Source of the DNA: Coenobita brevimanus
Lineage: Eukaryota > Arthropoda > Malacostraca > Decapoda > Coenobitidae
Reading direction: 5' to 3'
Length of the DNA: 64,000 nucleotides
Assembly (NCBI GenBank): GCA_032717465.1
Contig: CM064665.1
Location: 24,617,088-24,681,087 of the forward strand
Shown piece by piece: positions 37,136-49,003 of the stretch. The translations under genes were made by a program, and so were the position numbers. A model generated the notes under the pieces. That model made no database searches. It was not told the origin of the DNA and worked only from the letters and a program-made list of their open reading frames with translations. Numbering within the stretch: position 1 is the first letter of the stretch; each line of letters begins with the position of its first letter.

Positions 37136-37763
37136 GTATGGGATGGTTATATCGTTACCTCCCAACGCATTAGCATATTTCCTGGCATACGGAAATCACT
37201 TGGCTTTTGTCATACAATGTAAAGTTACCCTAAAGTAATCCTACACTGCATGACTGGATGATGGGTGTACCCGCCCACTACCTGCTTCTATTCAGCACGG
37301 TAGAGCCTCGTGGTGATGCAGGGGGTAATGAAGGCTGTATCTGAATCCTTCAGTTACAGATGGCTTACTAGAGTTCAGTTAAGAAGTCTGGAAGTAGCAA
37401 AGGCGAAACTATGTTTTCGTGTTGAGGAAGTTAACACTTTCATGGTCGGCAATGCTCGAGTATTGTACTGCACCAAACGCAAGATAATGTTAGGCAGCTG
37501 AAAGTCAGTCATAAGAGAATGAGCTTATTAATACTGTCACCATGGTTCCTCTGATGCTCGGCACAACTGAAGTATGCTATGGAAACAAATGCTACATGAT
37601 TTTATTATATATATGAGAAACATGATTCTGAAATTTAATGAAAACATTTTCCGATTCTTTGAAAGCAGTGTTATGGAACAGAGATGTGAGCATGGAAATA
37701 AAAAAAAGTCGCTGCATGAGTTTTGTGATACCATCTCTAACGCATGGATGTGAAGCTTGAACC
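37136..37763. other. Unannotated stretch
   Basis: No gene or clear repeat supported. Confidence 0.4.
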
Positions 37764-37979
37764 TTGTTGGAAGGACAAAAGTCAAGAGTGAGAGCAGCGG
37801 AAATGAGTTATCTGAGAGAAGTATTTGGAGGTACGTGGAGAGACAGACTGACCAATGAGGAAGTGAAGGAGCACTGTGGTGTGGGTGTGGATGTGATAGA
37901 AAGCGTTAGGAAATATACACAGAGGTGGTTTGGCCATGTGGAGAGAATGGAGAGTGAAAGACCAACGAGGAGAGTGTAT
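37764..37979 (+). mobile_element. LINE family B, C-terminal part left of a nested LINE
   Basis: Encodes KSRVRAAEMSYLREVFG, then QRWFGHVERMESERPTRRVY, the conserved C-terminal box of this LINE type. It stops after GAGAGTGTAT, where the family H LINE begins, and the family B sequence resumes at about 39346. The 5.6-kb copy is continuous at this point, which proves an insertion. Confidence 0.85.
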
Positions 37980-39345
37980 TTTAAGGCATCTTTCCTATCA
38001 CAACCTTCTTTCCGATCGTCAGTATGGGTTCCGTCAGGAACGCTCCACTGGCGATCTTCTCACCTACCTTTCAGACTCCTGGTCATCCTCCTTTCGGGAC
38101 TTTGGCGAAAGCTTTGCCATTGCACTTGACATCTCAAAGGCTTTCGATCGAGTCTGGCATAAATCTTTAATTTCCAAACTGCCCTCCTACGGTTTCTATC
38201 CTTCTATCTGTGCCTTCATCGCTAGCTTCCTTTCTGGTCGTTCTATAGCCGCTGTTGTAGACGGCCATCGTTCTTCTCCTAGATCTATCAACAGTGGTGT
38301 TCCTCAGGGCTCTGTCCTATCACCAACTCTCTTCCTTTTATTCATCAATGATCTTCTAAGCTGTACATCTAACCCTATCCACTCATACTCTGATGACTCC
38401 ACCCTTCACCTTTCCCTTCGGTTCCCACAACGTCCATCTCAACAGTTACTTCAAGAAACAAGGGATGAGGCTATGGCACACCTAATGTCTGACCTGGCTC
38501 GTATCTCTGACTGGGGTAAAAATAATATGGTTGTCTTTAATGCATCTAAGACTCAGTTCTTACACCTATCAACCCGACAAAATCTTCCACACGTATACCC
38601 ATTAATGTTTAATAATATTCAGCTTAATCCTGCATCATCCTTGAACATGCTTGGGGTTTCGTTTACTCGGGACTTATCTTGGAAAGATCATATTACATCT
38701 CTTGTAAAATCTGCTTCCAAGAGATTGGGTGTGCTAAGCCGACTCCGCTCTTTCTTTACCCCTGCACAATTGTTGACTCTATACAGGGGTTTTATCCGCC
38801 CCTGTGTGGAGTACAACTCTCATGTGTGGGGAGGCTCCCCACATACAGCTCTTCTCAATAGGGTGGAGTCAAAGGCTTTTCGTCTCACTAACTCTCCTCC
38901 TCTTACTGACTCCCTTCAACCTCTGTCTCTTCGCCGCACTGTTGCATCTTTATCTCTTTTCTATCGCTACGTTAATGGTCACTGCTCCTCTGAACTGTCT
39001 GCTTGCATTCCTCCACCTCTACGACGGGCGCGTAGCACCCGTCTGGCAGCAAACTCTCATCCCTTTTCTGTCCAACTCTCTAATGCAAGAGTTAACCGTT
39101 ACTCCCAGTCTTTCATTTATGCAACAGGTCAGCTCTGGAACTGTCTCCCTCTATCTGTATTTCCTGCTGCCTATGATCTCCAGTCTTTCAAACGCAGTGT
39201 GTCCAGGCATCTCAAAATGATCGGATCTTGAATTTGGCTCTCTATTGTATTTTGTTTTTCTCTTGGAGGGAACTGTTACTGCGGGCTCATGGCCTTTGGT
39301 TCCTTCTTCCTCGCATTAGAAAAAATAATAATAAAATAAAAAAAT
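37980..39345 (+). mobile_element. Jockey-like LINE family H, 5'-truncated, nested in LINE B
   Basis: About 1.37 kb, beginning abruptly inside an RT domain and ending in an A-rich tail (AATAATAATAAAATAAAAAAA). Truncation at the 5' end with a 3' A-rich tail is the signature of target-primed reverse transcription. No clear target duplication was found. The reading frame is intact to its natural stop, so this is one of the youngest insertions in the window. Fragments of the same family lie at 55785-55860 and 63715-63795. Confidence 0.9.
37981..39231 (+). CDS. Reverse transcriptase of LINE H, 5'-truncated, frame intact
   Basis: A partial LINE ORF2 protein of about 416 codons up to a normal stop. 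Motifs in order: LSDRQYGFRQERSTGDLL, FAIALDISKAFDRVWHKSL with the first catalytic Asp, SGVPQGSVLSPTLFLLFIND, and YSDDSTLHLS as the catalytic box; the usual sequence is YADD, so the Ser is a family variant. ISDWGKNNMVVFNASKTQ, LNMLGVSFTRDLSWKDHI and IRPCVEYNSHVWGG follow, as in Jockey-type LINEs. The C-terminus (FKRSVSRHLKM) resembles the usual end of such proteins and there is no RNase H. The frame happens to stay open upstream into LINE B sequence, giving a chance Met at 37930. The endonuclease is missing, so it cannot insert by itself. Confidence 0.9.
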   Translation, partial: LRHLSYHNLLSDRQYGFRQERSTGDLLTYLSDSWSSSFRDFGESFAIALDISKAFDRVWHKSLISKLPSYGFYPSICAFIASFLSGRSIAAVVDGHRSSPRSINSGVPQGSVLSPTLFLLFINDLLSCTSNPIHSYSDDSTLHLSLRFPQRPSQQLLQETRDEAMAHLMSDLARISDWGKNNMVVFNASKTQFLHLSTRQNLPHVYPLMFNNIQLNPASSLNMLGVSFTRDLSWKDHITSLVKSASKRLGVLSRLRSFFTPAQLLTLYRGFIRPCVEYNSHVWGGSPHTALLNRVESKAFRLTNSPPLTDSLQPLSLRRTVASLSLFYRYVNGHCSSELSACIPPPLRRARSTRLAANSHPFSVQLSNARVNRYSQSFIYATGQLWNCLPLSVFPAAYDLQSFKRSVSRHLKMIGS

Positions 39346-39530
39346 GCGAGTAAGGTGGAGAGGGATGGGGAGGTCGAGGATGAGATGCAGGGACGGAGTG
39401 GAGAGGTATATGAGAGAGAGGGGTGTGAGCTGGGAGCAAGGCAGTGAAATGTCATCGGACAGAGCGACATGGAGGCATTTTACTTGCGGCCACCCCTTAC
39501 GGGATCGAGGCGTCTGGCACTAGGTAGGTA
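39346..39530 (+). mobile_element. LINE family B, 3' end right of the nested LINE
   Basis: Resumes family B with a Gly/Arg-rich coding stretch, VSWEQGSEMSSDRAT-like residues, the GGCCACCCCTTACGGGATCG block and GCGTCTGGCACTAGGTAGGT terminus. Together with 37764-37979 it matches the uninterrupted copy at 5605-5885. Confidence 0.85.
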
Positions 39531-40879
39531 AATAGATTTTCTGGCCCCTCCAGTAAAAAAAAAAAAAAAAAATCCCCAAGTAGAATAAAATCGTCTGGAG
39601 GTAGCAAGACTGTAATGAAAATTGCATTATAGCATTAATGAGTTTACAGTGCAGAAAGTGAGAGTAAGACTTAAAGACATTAAAAATTAGCTGCCAACAT
39701 GGGAGGGAGCGTCAGTCGAACATAAGCTACACTTTTATTTTGCCTTTCACTTCCCCTCAGTTTCTTAAACACCTTTCTTTACTCTTCCTGTTGTGGGACA
39801 GTGCACGCGCTGAATATTCTAAATATGTTAAATTTTTGTTCCCGTTTTAGCTTATTGCGAAAAAATATCTAAATTCATGTGTATTGTTGCACCTCTTCTT
39901 TATGAGATCACGTTAAATCTTTTGTCTGCTACGTATGTTCACGAATGAAGACAATCGAATGGTGTTCACTAATAAGAGTATATAAATCCTTTGTGTAGTA
40001 ATCACAGGGAAAGGGGTACTCGAGATAGTATCGTAAGGCTTTTACTGATATGATTTGACTTAACTGAACAGTCTTTTGTTGCTGGTTTGAATAAAGTACT
40101 CTTGTGCACAAACGATTAAAGTTAAATGCGTTCATCTAATGCCAACAAGACTTGAGCATAAAAGAATAAAAACATGATAAAAGGGGTAGTGGTAACTGTT
40201 AAGCTGAGCGAAAGACTCAGATGACAGCAAAGGTTAATATATTTAATTGGAATGGTGCCACTGCGCTGAAAGTGTTAATAAGTTCTTGCTTTAGGGTGAC
40301 ATAAAGTCACATGAACATCCTTCTTTTATCCCATTGTCAGTAATATTATCAGACTAAAACAAACGAAGATGTCATCATAGCGAAAGTATTAACTGTTTTT
40401 AACGAGCTATTTCAGTCCAAGGGCGTGTGATACTTAGTTATTGCTACTTTAGATTTCTAGTGTGTTTAGGAGACACTGAAAACGGGGAACCGGATATTAT
40501 CTTCAGTTACGTTTTCACTGCAAGAAGTCTATCGTAATTTAGTAAAATCGTGTAGAAATAAAAAGTACCAGAAATATAATGAATGTGTATTCTTTAGATC
40601 TTCAACTGGTTATACTGAAGTTTATCGTTCCTCCATTATCCGACACTTAATAAAATCGTACCCGGTATAGTTTTTGTAAAAATATAATTAGAAAGACTTT
40701 AACAACTTTTTGTGGAACATTTTTAAGGACCGAAATTTATGTCATCAATTTTCTTACATACACCAGAAATTTTTGATCTGTTCATGGGATATTTTTTTCA
40801 ACTAGTGGATCTAGATACTGTTTTAATAACACTTTCACAGCAAGAAGCCTCTGTGATGTTGATTAAACCGTAAGTAGCA
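39531..40879. other. AT-rich stretch with recurring ATAAAATCGTC motifs
   Basis: No gene supported. Contains AGAATAAAATCGTCTGGAGG near 39585 and weaker forms near 40540, 40650 and 40865, resembling an internal block of the dispersed repeat at 33012-34706. Confidence 0.4.
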
Positions 40880-42190
40880 AGAACTGAGGTAAATTAAAAT
40901 GTTCTCTCCATCTGTTCGCTTTTTCTCCCTTGTCCACCAGTAATCTGCCATTTTTATCTTTCACTCCCTAGCTATCTTCTATCACACCCTGTTTAACTTT
41001 CTTTACCTCTTTCCAGAACATTTTCTTACATTCCCTCCACTTTACACTCATTTTCCTTCCAAATTCCTCATCCACTCTCTTCTTACTCTAATCTTTTCAC
41101 TTCTCTCTTCCACTCTACATATAACTCTCTCTTCAGTCTCTCAACTTCTTCCATGCCCTTGTTTCTCATCCACACAGTATATGCTTTCCTCGTTTGTGCC
41201 ACAGCCACTCTTACCTCTTCAGTCCACCATGCTGTTCCTTGCACTCTCTTTCGTCATCTCTTCACCCCACTCACCACCTCACATGCTGCACAGATTTCTT
41301 CTGTGAATATCTTGCATATACCTTCCACGTCGCCCATCTGCTCCAATCTACAGTATATTTACCCAAACGCTCCTCCACTTGCTTCTTATATTCTGCCTTT
41401 TCTCCATCCTCTTGTAACTTTTCCACTTTCCTTGTATGTACTACTTCCTCCTGTCCTTCCCTTCTTCTATTTCTCCATTTTGTTTGGACTTTAATTCTGA
41501 CCACCAGCAAAGTGCTGGTCCAAAAGTCCACTCCCTAAGCCTCTATATACTCTTGCATCCATTACACACATTCTCACTCTTTCATCCATACACACATAAT
41601 CAGTCATTGCCTTCCGTTCATTCAGTTCACCACCCACCCTTCTCATCACTCGCCATGTATATCTGTGGATCATTTTGTCCCTGAAGAGGGTATTAGCTAT
41701 AACCAACCCCCTCCTGGAACGAATGTCCACTAAAGCACTACCATTCTCATCCATCTCTGCAGGCACACCCCACTCACCAACTACTCCATCCACCTTCACA
41801 TTCCCTACTTTTCCATTCATATCTCCAATCAAAAACACTCTCTCATTGCATTCAAACTCTTCCATGCACGCTTCTACATTTGTCCAGAACTCTTCTCTCA
41901 CTCTGCTTGCACGATCCTGTGTTGGTGCATACACACATACAATCGTCCACATTTGTAGTCCAACTTTCAATCATACCCACACAATCCTTGAGCCAACTGA
42001 TCTATACTCTCTTATGTTCTTCCATCTGTTACAACAATACACACTCCTTCTTTTGCCCTCTCATTCTCACCTCCTGCACATATATCCCATCCATACTCCC
42101 ATTCTCTCACATTCTCACCTCACCATTTAGTTTCAGTTAACCCACATACATCAACTTTTGCACCCTCAAGCACTTGGATAATCTCTCTTA
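40880..42190 (-). mobile_element. LINE family C, inverted 5' segment of a twin-primed copy
   Basis: Reads on the minus strand as endonuclease (42160-41500) and linker (41530-40880), running from the element's interior at the left to its 5' region at the right. It abuts a plus-strand family C 3' segment at about 42190-42204. This order is the one expected from twin priming, where the 5' part of a LINE is inserted in reverse. Confidence 0.8.
41491..42160 (-). pseudogene. LINE C endonuclease, broken
   Basis: The main frame (41970-41491) gives IVCVYAPTQDRASRV, then FLIGDMNGKVGNVKVDGVVG with the catalytic-type Asp and Asn, NGSALVDIRSRRGLVIANT, YTWRVMRRVGGEL and MTDYVCMDER. The upstream part (42160-41975) encodes the LTETKW-like box in another frame and starts about 15 residues after the family's N-terminus, which is lost at the inversion junction. 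It would nick target DNA if intact; frame changes and truncation make that impossible. Confidence 0.8.
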
Positions 42191-42203
42191 TATATATATA
42201 TAT

Positions 42204-42551
42204 GGGCGTCAGACTATGGTGTGGCATGAAAATGAAAAGTCAAGAGTAAGAGCAGTGGAGATGGGACTACTGAGGAATGTATGTGGAGTACAGAGGGTGG
42301 ATAGGATACGAAATAATGTGATTCGTGCAAGGTTTGGAGTGAGGAAGTCGGTGGACACCAGAATCGAAGAGAGTGTCCTGAGATGGTATAGTCATGTGGA
42401 AAGAATGGATAACAATAGAGTAGTGAAAAAGGTATACCTGAGCGAATTTGAAGGAGGGAGGAGGCGAGTTAGGCCAAGGAGAAGGTGGAGAGATATGGTG
42501 GATGAATGTGTGAGAAAAAAGGTTTGGAAGTCGGTGAGGCTAGGGAAATGA
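42204..42551 (+). pseudogene. LINE C C-terminal coding fragment
   Basis: Encodes SRVRAVEMGLLRNVCGV, DRIRNNVIRARFGV, ESVLRWYSHVERMDNNRVV and RVRPRRRWRDMVDECVRKK, then a stop near 42551. The RW.SHVERM and RPRRRW.D boxes are the C-terminal hallmark of this LINE type, of unknown exact role. RT is absent between this and the inverted endonuclease segment, so an internal part of the element was lost during insertion. Confidence 0.8.
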
Positions 42552-42830
42552 CAAGAGATTGTGCTGGCTGTATGAATTTTGTGAGGAGAAGTGCGTGATC
42601 AGAGATTTTGCCACCCCTTTTGAGCATGTCAGCGTCCTGACTGACTCAATCGGATACCCTGTGTGAAGCTGCAGAATGTGGTGAAAATTTTTGGCGTATC
42701 CGGTTGAGCCAGGATTCCAGGGGCTTGAATGATGAGTGAATGGAAGTGTGGCCTATTTGGGTTGGGCAAGTTTGTGCTGTCTGGACAATGCTATTCCTCA
42801 CCCAGCCCTTGGGTGGGAAAGGAAGGCCGG

Positions 42831-42832
<2 letters not shown>
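42204..42832 (+). mobile_element. LINE family C, sense 3' segment of the twin-primed copy
   Basis: Plus-strand 3' end: a C-terminal coding region, then a 3' UTR with GGCGTATCCGGTTGAGCCAG, GGGGCTTGAATGATGAG and GTGGGAAAGGAAGGCCGG, directly followed by (ATG)n. The same terminus is seen reversed at 7497-7695 and, partly, at 54805-55200. Confidence 0.85.
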
Positions 42833-43071
<239 letters not shown>

Positions 43072-43470
43072 ATAAAGAAAGCTTGGATTAATATCTGTCT
43101 ACGTCACTAGGATTGTGAAGGGAGTTAATTAGTTTTTGCTAAATCCTAATGTCCCCTTTGATTATGACCTGCAACTGTCCATGTTAAATTCAGGTTGCCA
43201 ATGGTACTGCTGGATGAACAGGGACAGGGAGGAATTACACGTAACCATTTAACGTTTTTATGCTTTTATGCTGTAAGTGAATTAAGCAGATATCATTGTA
43301 ACGCACTTTTTGGTGTCTTGAGGTTAACTTGATAATCTTGTGTAAAATACGTATCAGAAGAGACAAGTTTCATAAAGCAATCGTCATTCCTGTTGTACAT
43401 GTACACATTTGTGCTGGTCGCTTTTCTATGTTTCAGTGAGTTTCCTAATCTTGGAATGTCACTTTTTATG

Positions 43471-43472
<2 letters not shown>

Positions 43473-43544
<72 letters not shown>

Positions 43545-43590
43545 ACATACATATAGATAGATAGATAGATAGATTGATTGATTGATTGAC
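43473..43590. repeat. (CA)n followed by (GATA)n and (TTGA)n
   Basis: CA units at 43473-43542, then GATA-type units from 43552 and a short GATT run to about 43590. The 400 bases before it hold no gene. Confidence 0.95.
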
Positions 43591-43992
43591 TGATAGACAG
43601 AGTTCATTCCTTTTGCACAGATTCATTGTAACTGCTGAAAGATGCAGATAAACCGAAATGCAACTTTAGAAATTATCAACAATTTTAGGAGCAGCATTCA
43701 CGATGAACCTGACACATTTCGGTTTTGAAAGATCCCTCTGATTACAGATTACATAACATGGCGTCGTGGTTGTGGGCTGCCACGGTTACGACGTGTCATG
43801 AAGAGTCTTGCATATCACCGTACATATTAATTGTTCTAAATTATACTTACTTTTTGTATCAGATTCATTATAGAGATTTATGAGGAAGGATGTTGTAAGT
43901 GATTTCAGGCACGGACTGTGTTGCCATAATATTTTAACCAAACATGGTAGAGAGCTGGAGGGGAAAGGGGAGCGCACACTCGCGTGCATGTA

Positions 43993-43996
<4 letters not shown>

Positions 43997-44070
<74 letters not shown>

Positions 44071-44073
44071 TGT
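43997..44073. repeat. (GT)n microsatellite
   Basis: About 37 GT units with one TA interruption near 44063. Confidence 0.97.
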
Positions 44074-44524
44074 AAGTTTTTATTATTCTGTTGCCTGTAT
44101 AGTCTTAACCATATCTACAACATAGGCACTAACCTAACTGCTTGGGAAATTTTATTTCAAGACTGTTATACACATTAAACATGGTTAATTATAACTGCAG
44201 ATAGTACGAGGTAAGTCAGTTTTGCCAACAGACACGTCGTTCGTTTCAGCACAATCTGCGGATGTCAAGTTTACATCTGGACTGTACTGATGAACTGAAT
44301 GTAGGGGTATATAGACTTTGTCCACCAGTCTGACCTACCTGATAATGGGTCTCTTGCCCTTCCAGCTGCAAGCTAGATGTGATTACGAATGCATCACACT
44401 CTTTGACAAACAAAGGGAAGAAGTCTTTTATTTAAGCCAGTAGCTTGAACGATCATCTGTGGAACGAAACTTTTTTCTTCTTAAATCTCTGTCATCCCTT
44501 AGAGTCAAATACATGTAAACAAGA

Positions 44525-44527
<3 letters not shown>

Positions 44528-44567
<40 letters not shown>
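44528..44567. repeat. (GA)n microsatellite
   Basis: About 20 GA units. The surrounding 44074-45100 stretch has no gene I can support. Confidence 0.97.
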
Positions 44568-44569
<2 letters not shown>

Positions 44570-45107
44570 AGACAGTCAGACAGTTTCCCCTCGGGTGCTG
44601 TCACTGGATCTGGCTAAATAACTGCACCCCAGGCAACTATTGTCAGCAGGTGACGCGATCTTCTTTTCCAGCTGCCACCATTTGTGACAGCGAAAATGTT
44701 AATGACTGAGTAGGGTCGTGGTCACAATGGGGCCGTGGACCAGCCAGTCCCTTAGGTCCTGGGTATGATTGCTTTCTTATACAGTGCATCTCAGTAAAGG
44801 CTAATGTCAGCTTTGAGCTTGACTGAAGTTAGAATAGTCATCATTTGGGCTCAGTAATCATTTTTATAATACCTCGAAGCTAAGCTAAAACATGATGACT
44901 GATTGTTAAAACAAAATCCAAATATTTTCTAATGGGTTGGAAGGACTGTCATCTCGCCCCACTAGTTTGTGATCTAAGACGGTGCCAATTTATTACTGAG
45001 CATAAGTTTACACCGATTGTCTCATATAATTTGTTCACAGAATTAATTGTATCCCCTAGTTTGTGGATACATACTCTGATATTGGTGGCATGCAGTCTGA
45101 CACGGGG

Positions 45108-45440
45108 CCAAAACTGGCTTCGGCTTAGGCTTCGGCTTCGCCTTCGAAACCAAGGGGCCGGCTTCAGCCCCAAATGCTGGATAACGCACCAGGGCCAGAA
45201 AATTCGTTACAGGAACAGAATATGTTTACAACATGTGGGATGGTGGAAACAATGCTTCTTAATGCTGCTGTCAGAGGATCATGATGTGAAAAGATCTAGA
45301 GCGTAATTGGATGAGAAGTATTCCCTTCTACATTAGTATTAGAAAATATAACTGGCTTCGGCTTCAGCTTCAAGACTTACCAAGGGCGCCGGCCTCGGCT
45401 TCGGCTTTGGCTTCGAAGCCAAAGAGCAGGCTTCAGCCCC
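45108..45440. repeat. Two GGCTTC hexamer clusters
   Basis: GGCTTCGGCTTAGGCTTCGG at about 45117 and a similar cluster at 45352-45415 share flanks (AACTGGCTTCGGCTT before, a CCAA then GCAGGCTTCAGCCCC-like block after). The hexamer gives alternating Leu-Arg or Ala-Ser peptides in open frames, which are not evidence of a gene. The two may be duplicates of a small unit about 240 bp apart. Confidence 0.7.
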
Positions 45441-45664
45441 TTGTTTGCATGCAGCTTGCAATGGGGGACCCGCTGCCACGCATGAAAGTTCATGGACGCG
45501 CAACCCCAGTCACCGGGTCAGTGCACACGCGATAAGTCTGTCATAAGAGAGAAGCGAATTTTTAAAAAGTTCTGCATATACTTCTCACCCTCATCCCCTC
45601 CCACAATGCATCTGGTTAGTAAATGCTGTATCACACAAATCATGCTGCGTTCTTTGTAACCTTA

Positions 45665-45957
45665 GGACGCGTCCACAAGTGTGGTCGAACAAGCGCTGGC
45701 AACATGTAGGCAACACAGTAACGAAATGTCTCAAACATGATGGGAACAGCAGCGTCTAGATCATGTTGCCAACATCATGATGAAGTCTTAGCTGCCTGGT
45801 ATAGACACACTTATCCCATCGCCTCTGCTGCCAGTGTTCGGAGCTGCACTGAAACATGTTTGCATACATCTGTCCAAAAACTGTTGCAAACATGTACCTG
45901 ACCATGTTGCCAGCTGTGTTGCCAACATATGTTCGAGAGCACGTGTGGAAGAGCCCC
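45665..45957. mobile_element. MITE-like element with imperfect terminal inverted repeats
   Basis: 293 bp bounded by TA on both sides. The left end (GGACGCGTCCACAAGTG, TCGAACAAG, GGCAACA) is an imperfect inverted copy of the right end (TGTTGCCAAC, TGTTCGAGAG, CACGTGTGGAAGAGCCCC). The interior repeats CATGTTGCCAACAT-like palindromes several times. There is no coding capacity. A 2-bp TA target duplication would fit several superfamilies, so none is assigned. Confidence 0.65.
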
Positions 45958-45959
45958 TA

Positions 45960-47628
45960 TGAACGCTTAAGACCTATGTTACGCAATTTTATACCACAGG
46001 CTTAAGGTAAAGGCAATACTTATCCATTTTCAAAGTTCTACACCCCTTTCACATATAACGGATATGTGGTAACTGCATAATACATGTACACATTTCCAAA
46101 ATGGCGCACTAGAGAAGAAAACATGTACCACCCCCAATTTTTCAAACTTATTCTTACGAGTATATAAAAAAAAAAATCATGATTCTGAGCAAATCCATCC
46201 TTTCTGCTTCCCCCTTCACAACAGTTTGTGGATACTGTTCCTCGGTAGGTCGGCTACTTTTGATTCTGTTACTTTAGACACGTATTCTTTCTTTGCAAAG
46301 ATGCAAACTTCTTTTCAGTGCTCTGGGTCTGGCATCACCCCTCGCACATAGCTGTCCGTGGATGGTTTATCTCATGAACCGGGCCTCCTTTATACTTGTT
46401 CAGTACCTTCGGTGGGCTACTGGTAGGGAGGAATTGCACTGATTTTCAAAAGATAAAGGTCAGGACTGTCCACATCCCCACTACGTGATTCTGTGGGGCT
46501 TTCGATTTTACTTTACACAGACTCATGACAAACACACACGTATTACATCTTGTGATTTTTTTTATTAATAAGAGTCGAGGCTATGGCTTTGCAAGTTTAT
46601 ACACACAGCAAGTTCATGATAAGGACTCAGCACATTGATTTTCAAGGTTTAATAACGTTAGTGTGACATGCTTTCCAAAAGAGATACTGGGAGATACTGT
46701 TTGTCGACAGTCGGTGATCGGACTGAGTCTCGTTACTATTTGCTGGTAACTGATAAATTAATAAATATTACATTACGAAATATCATTTACTAAATGATGT
46801 TATCTTCCAGTTACCTTCCTCACCAATCATGGTTTGCGTAACACCGACCACACTTTCCTGAAAAAGGAACGACCAATATATCACTCAGCGTCCTGTAAAT
46901 CTCTCTCTCTCTCTCTCTCATATCGACAACGTCGCTGTGAAAGTATTTCTACTCTTGAGCCAGCAGCTGCCCACCACTCACTCAGAGCCTCACACCCGAA
47001 GGCATCATCACACCTGATCCCCGATTTTTCTGCCGTGGAGTGGATAAAAAAGTTTAGTTTTTTCAGGTGCCAAAACAATTGAAATGTATATATTCAACTG
47101 AAAATATCTGTGCATCATACTGACACTCATATGTCCTTGGCATCAACAACAACATATTAACTCTGTTTATGTCAAAGTTCTAGGCATTTTATATTTCATG
47201 GACAGTCTTGGAAGCTTTTTTTCTCATTACTCGGCAAATCATTTTCTCTATGTTATTGAATCGGAAACTTACAAACACTTCTTTCTTAGCAAACTACGTT
47301 GCTGCTTAATAGTCTCTTAGAATTATGTTATTTATCCTATTTCAGTAGCAACAAAGTTTACATATGTTACTGTAAAAAGCAGAACAATAATGTGCAACAA
47401 GCATAAACACAGTGACAAGAAAGAGGTTTTAGATACCTTCCTAAACTGACGAGAATACCCGGAACTGAGTAAGGAGTGTTAACGAATATGAAAACCTCGC
47501 CTCTTATTGAGTCCATATCTGCACATCGACCTTCTTCGGTATGCAGGATATGGAGCTGAGGGAGAGGAAATGGGGGAACGGTGTAGAAGATTGACTTTGA
47601 GCTACTTTGAAAATTAAAGAAATGAAAA

Positions 47629-47632
<4 letters not shown>
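45960..47632. other. Unannotated stretch
   Basis: AT-rich sequence with one short (TC)n at 46900-46919. Frames of up to about 80 codons show no motif. Confidence 0.45.
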
Positions 47633-47682
<50 letters not shown>

Positions 47683-48783
47683 ATATTTATGGGAACCTAG
47701 AGTATATTTCTGGTCTTCAGGTTTTTCAGCTGTGGCCTTACGACTGGGCTCCCTGTCCTCCCCTGGATGTAGCCGCCTCTCTCCAGGCAGCGGAAGGAGA
47801 GAGGCACCTAACCATAAACCACAGACACTCCGTCTTTACTGTTTCTCTTGAGTGCCTCCTTTCGTGTCACTGTTCTTTCCCCCCTCCTCGACTTTTTGCT
47901 TTTGCTTCTCACTCACCCTCTCAACATCACCATCTTTTTCTTTCTCTATCACTTCCTTTTACCATCCCACTTTAGCCTTCCCAACTCCCTCTATCCTATT
48001 TTACAATCCCGAGATTCCTTTCCTTCTAACCCCAAACTAGCCTGTTTCCTGCCTCTCCCGTCCCATTACCTACGCCACCCAAGTTTCCTTTCCCCTTGCC
48101 GCTGAGCCCTTCTGACTTTTCCAATTGCTCCCGATCCATCTCCTGTATTGTCCTCAGCATTCTCTTCCGGCCCTGGCCACTCTACTCCATTGCTCTGCAC
48201 TCCTCCTCACCCCTCCCACTCCCCTTTACCCCCTGTCTTACCCTTTCCCGACCTCTCCTCCCGCTGTTCCCTATCGTCCCTGCCCCTGTCCCTCCCCTTG
48301 CTACTTCCACTCCCTTTCCACTTTCCTCAACCCTGCCCATCCCTGCATCTTCAGTTCTTCTAGCTCTCAGCCCCCACCTCCTTGCCAGCTCATCTTCCTG
48401 AACTCCCTCACCCACACCTTCGCATTTTTGCCAGCCTCACTCAGACCCACAGTTTCTTCCTTTGGTCGTCTCACTGTTGTCCTTCACCCTTAATGAAGAC
48501 CATAACCTACCCTTTCAGTTCCACGAATCCATCCTTATTTGAATTCTATAGACTTAGGGTAACAACAACGTACATTCAGTTACAGTACCAACCTGAAGGT
48601 ATTATTTTTTTCAACATGAAGCTTATTTCCTTGTGTGGTTAAAATGAACTAAAGGCAGCAAACAAGAAAGTAAGTTATTGGGATATATTTATGATACCTG
48701 TAGACGATTTTATTCAACTCAAGAAAGACTCCCCTTGTAGTGAACGGGTAAAGGATTGTTGCCTGTAATCCCTCAGGTTTTAT
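47633..48783 (-). repeat. Dispersed purine-rich repeat, copy 2, ending in (GA)n
   Basis: Inverted partner of 33012-34706, carrying the same ordered blocks on the minus strand and ending in (GA)n at 47680-47633. It lacks the roughly 375-bp extra segment. On the plus strand it is pyrimidine-rich and gives long Pro/Ser/Leu-rich frames (for example 48096-48401) that are by-products. The two copies are about 13 kb apart. Confidence 0.8.
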
Positions 48784-48848
48784 TGGAGTTTTGCTGGAGT
48801 GGGCAAGAACTTATTAAATGTGCCGTACTCTACTGGGGTCAAAGGAGT

Positions 48849-48851
<3 letters not shown>

Positions 48852-48884
<33 letters not shown>

Positions 48885-48928
48885 TGGTTCTCGCACTGGT
48901 AAAAAAAACGACGAACATGCATACAAAT

Positions 48929-49001
<73 letters not shown>
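48852..49001. repeat. Poly(T) and (TA)n tracts
   Basis: Twenty-nine T at 48852-48880 and TA units at 48931-49001. Confidence 0.97.

Positions 49002-49003
<2 letters not shown>

Noticed and set aside
47848..48493. Overlapping Pro/Ser/Leu-rich plus-strand frames of 62-122 codons
   Set aside because: These are frames through the pyrimidine-rich strand of a dispersed repeat; its other copy gives the mirror frames on the minus strand at 33696-34085.
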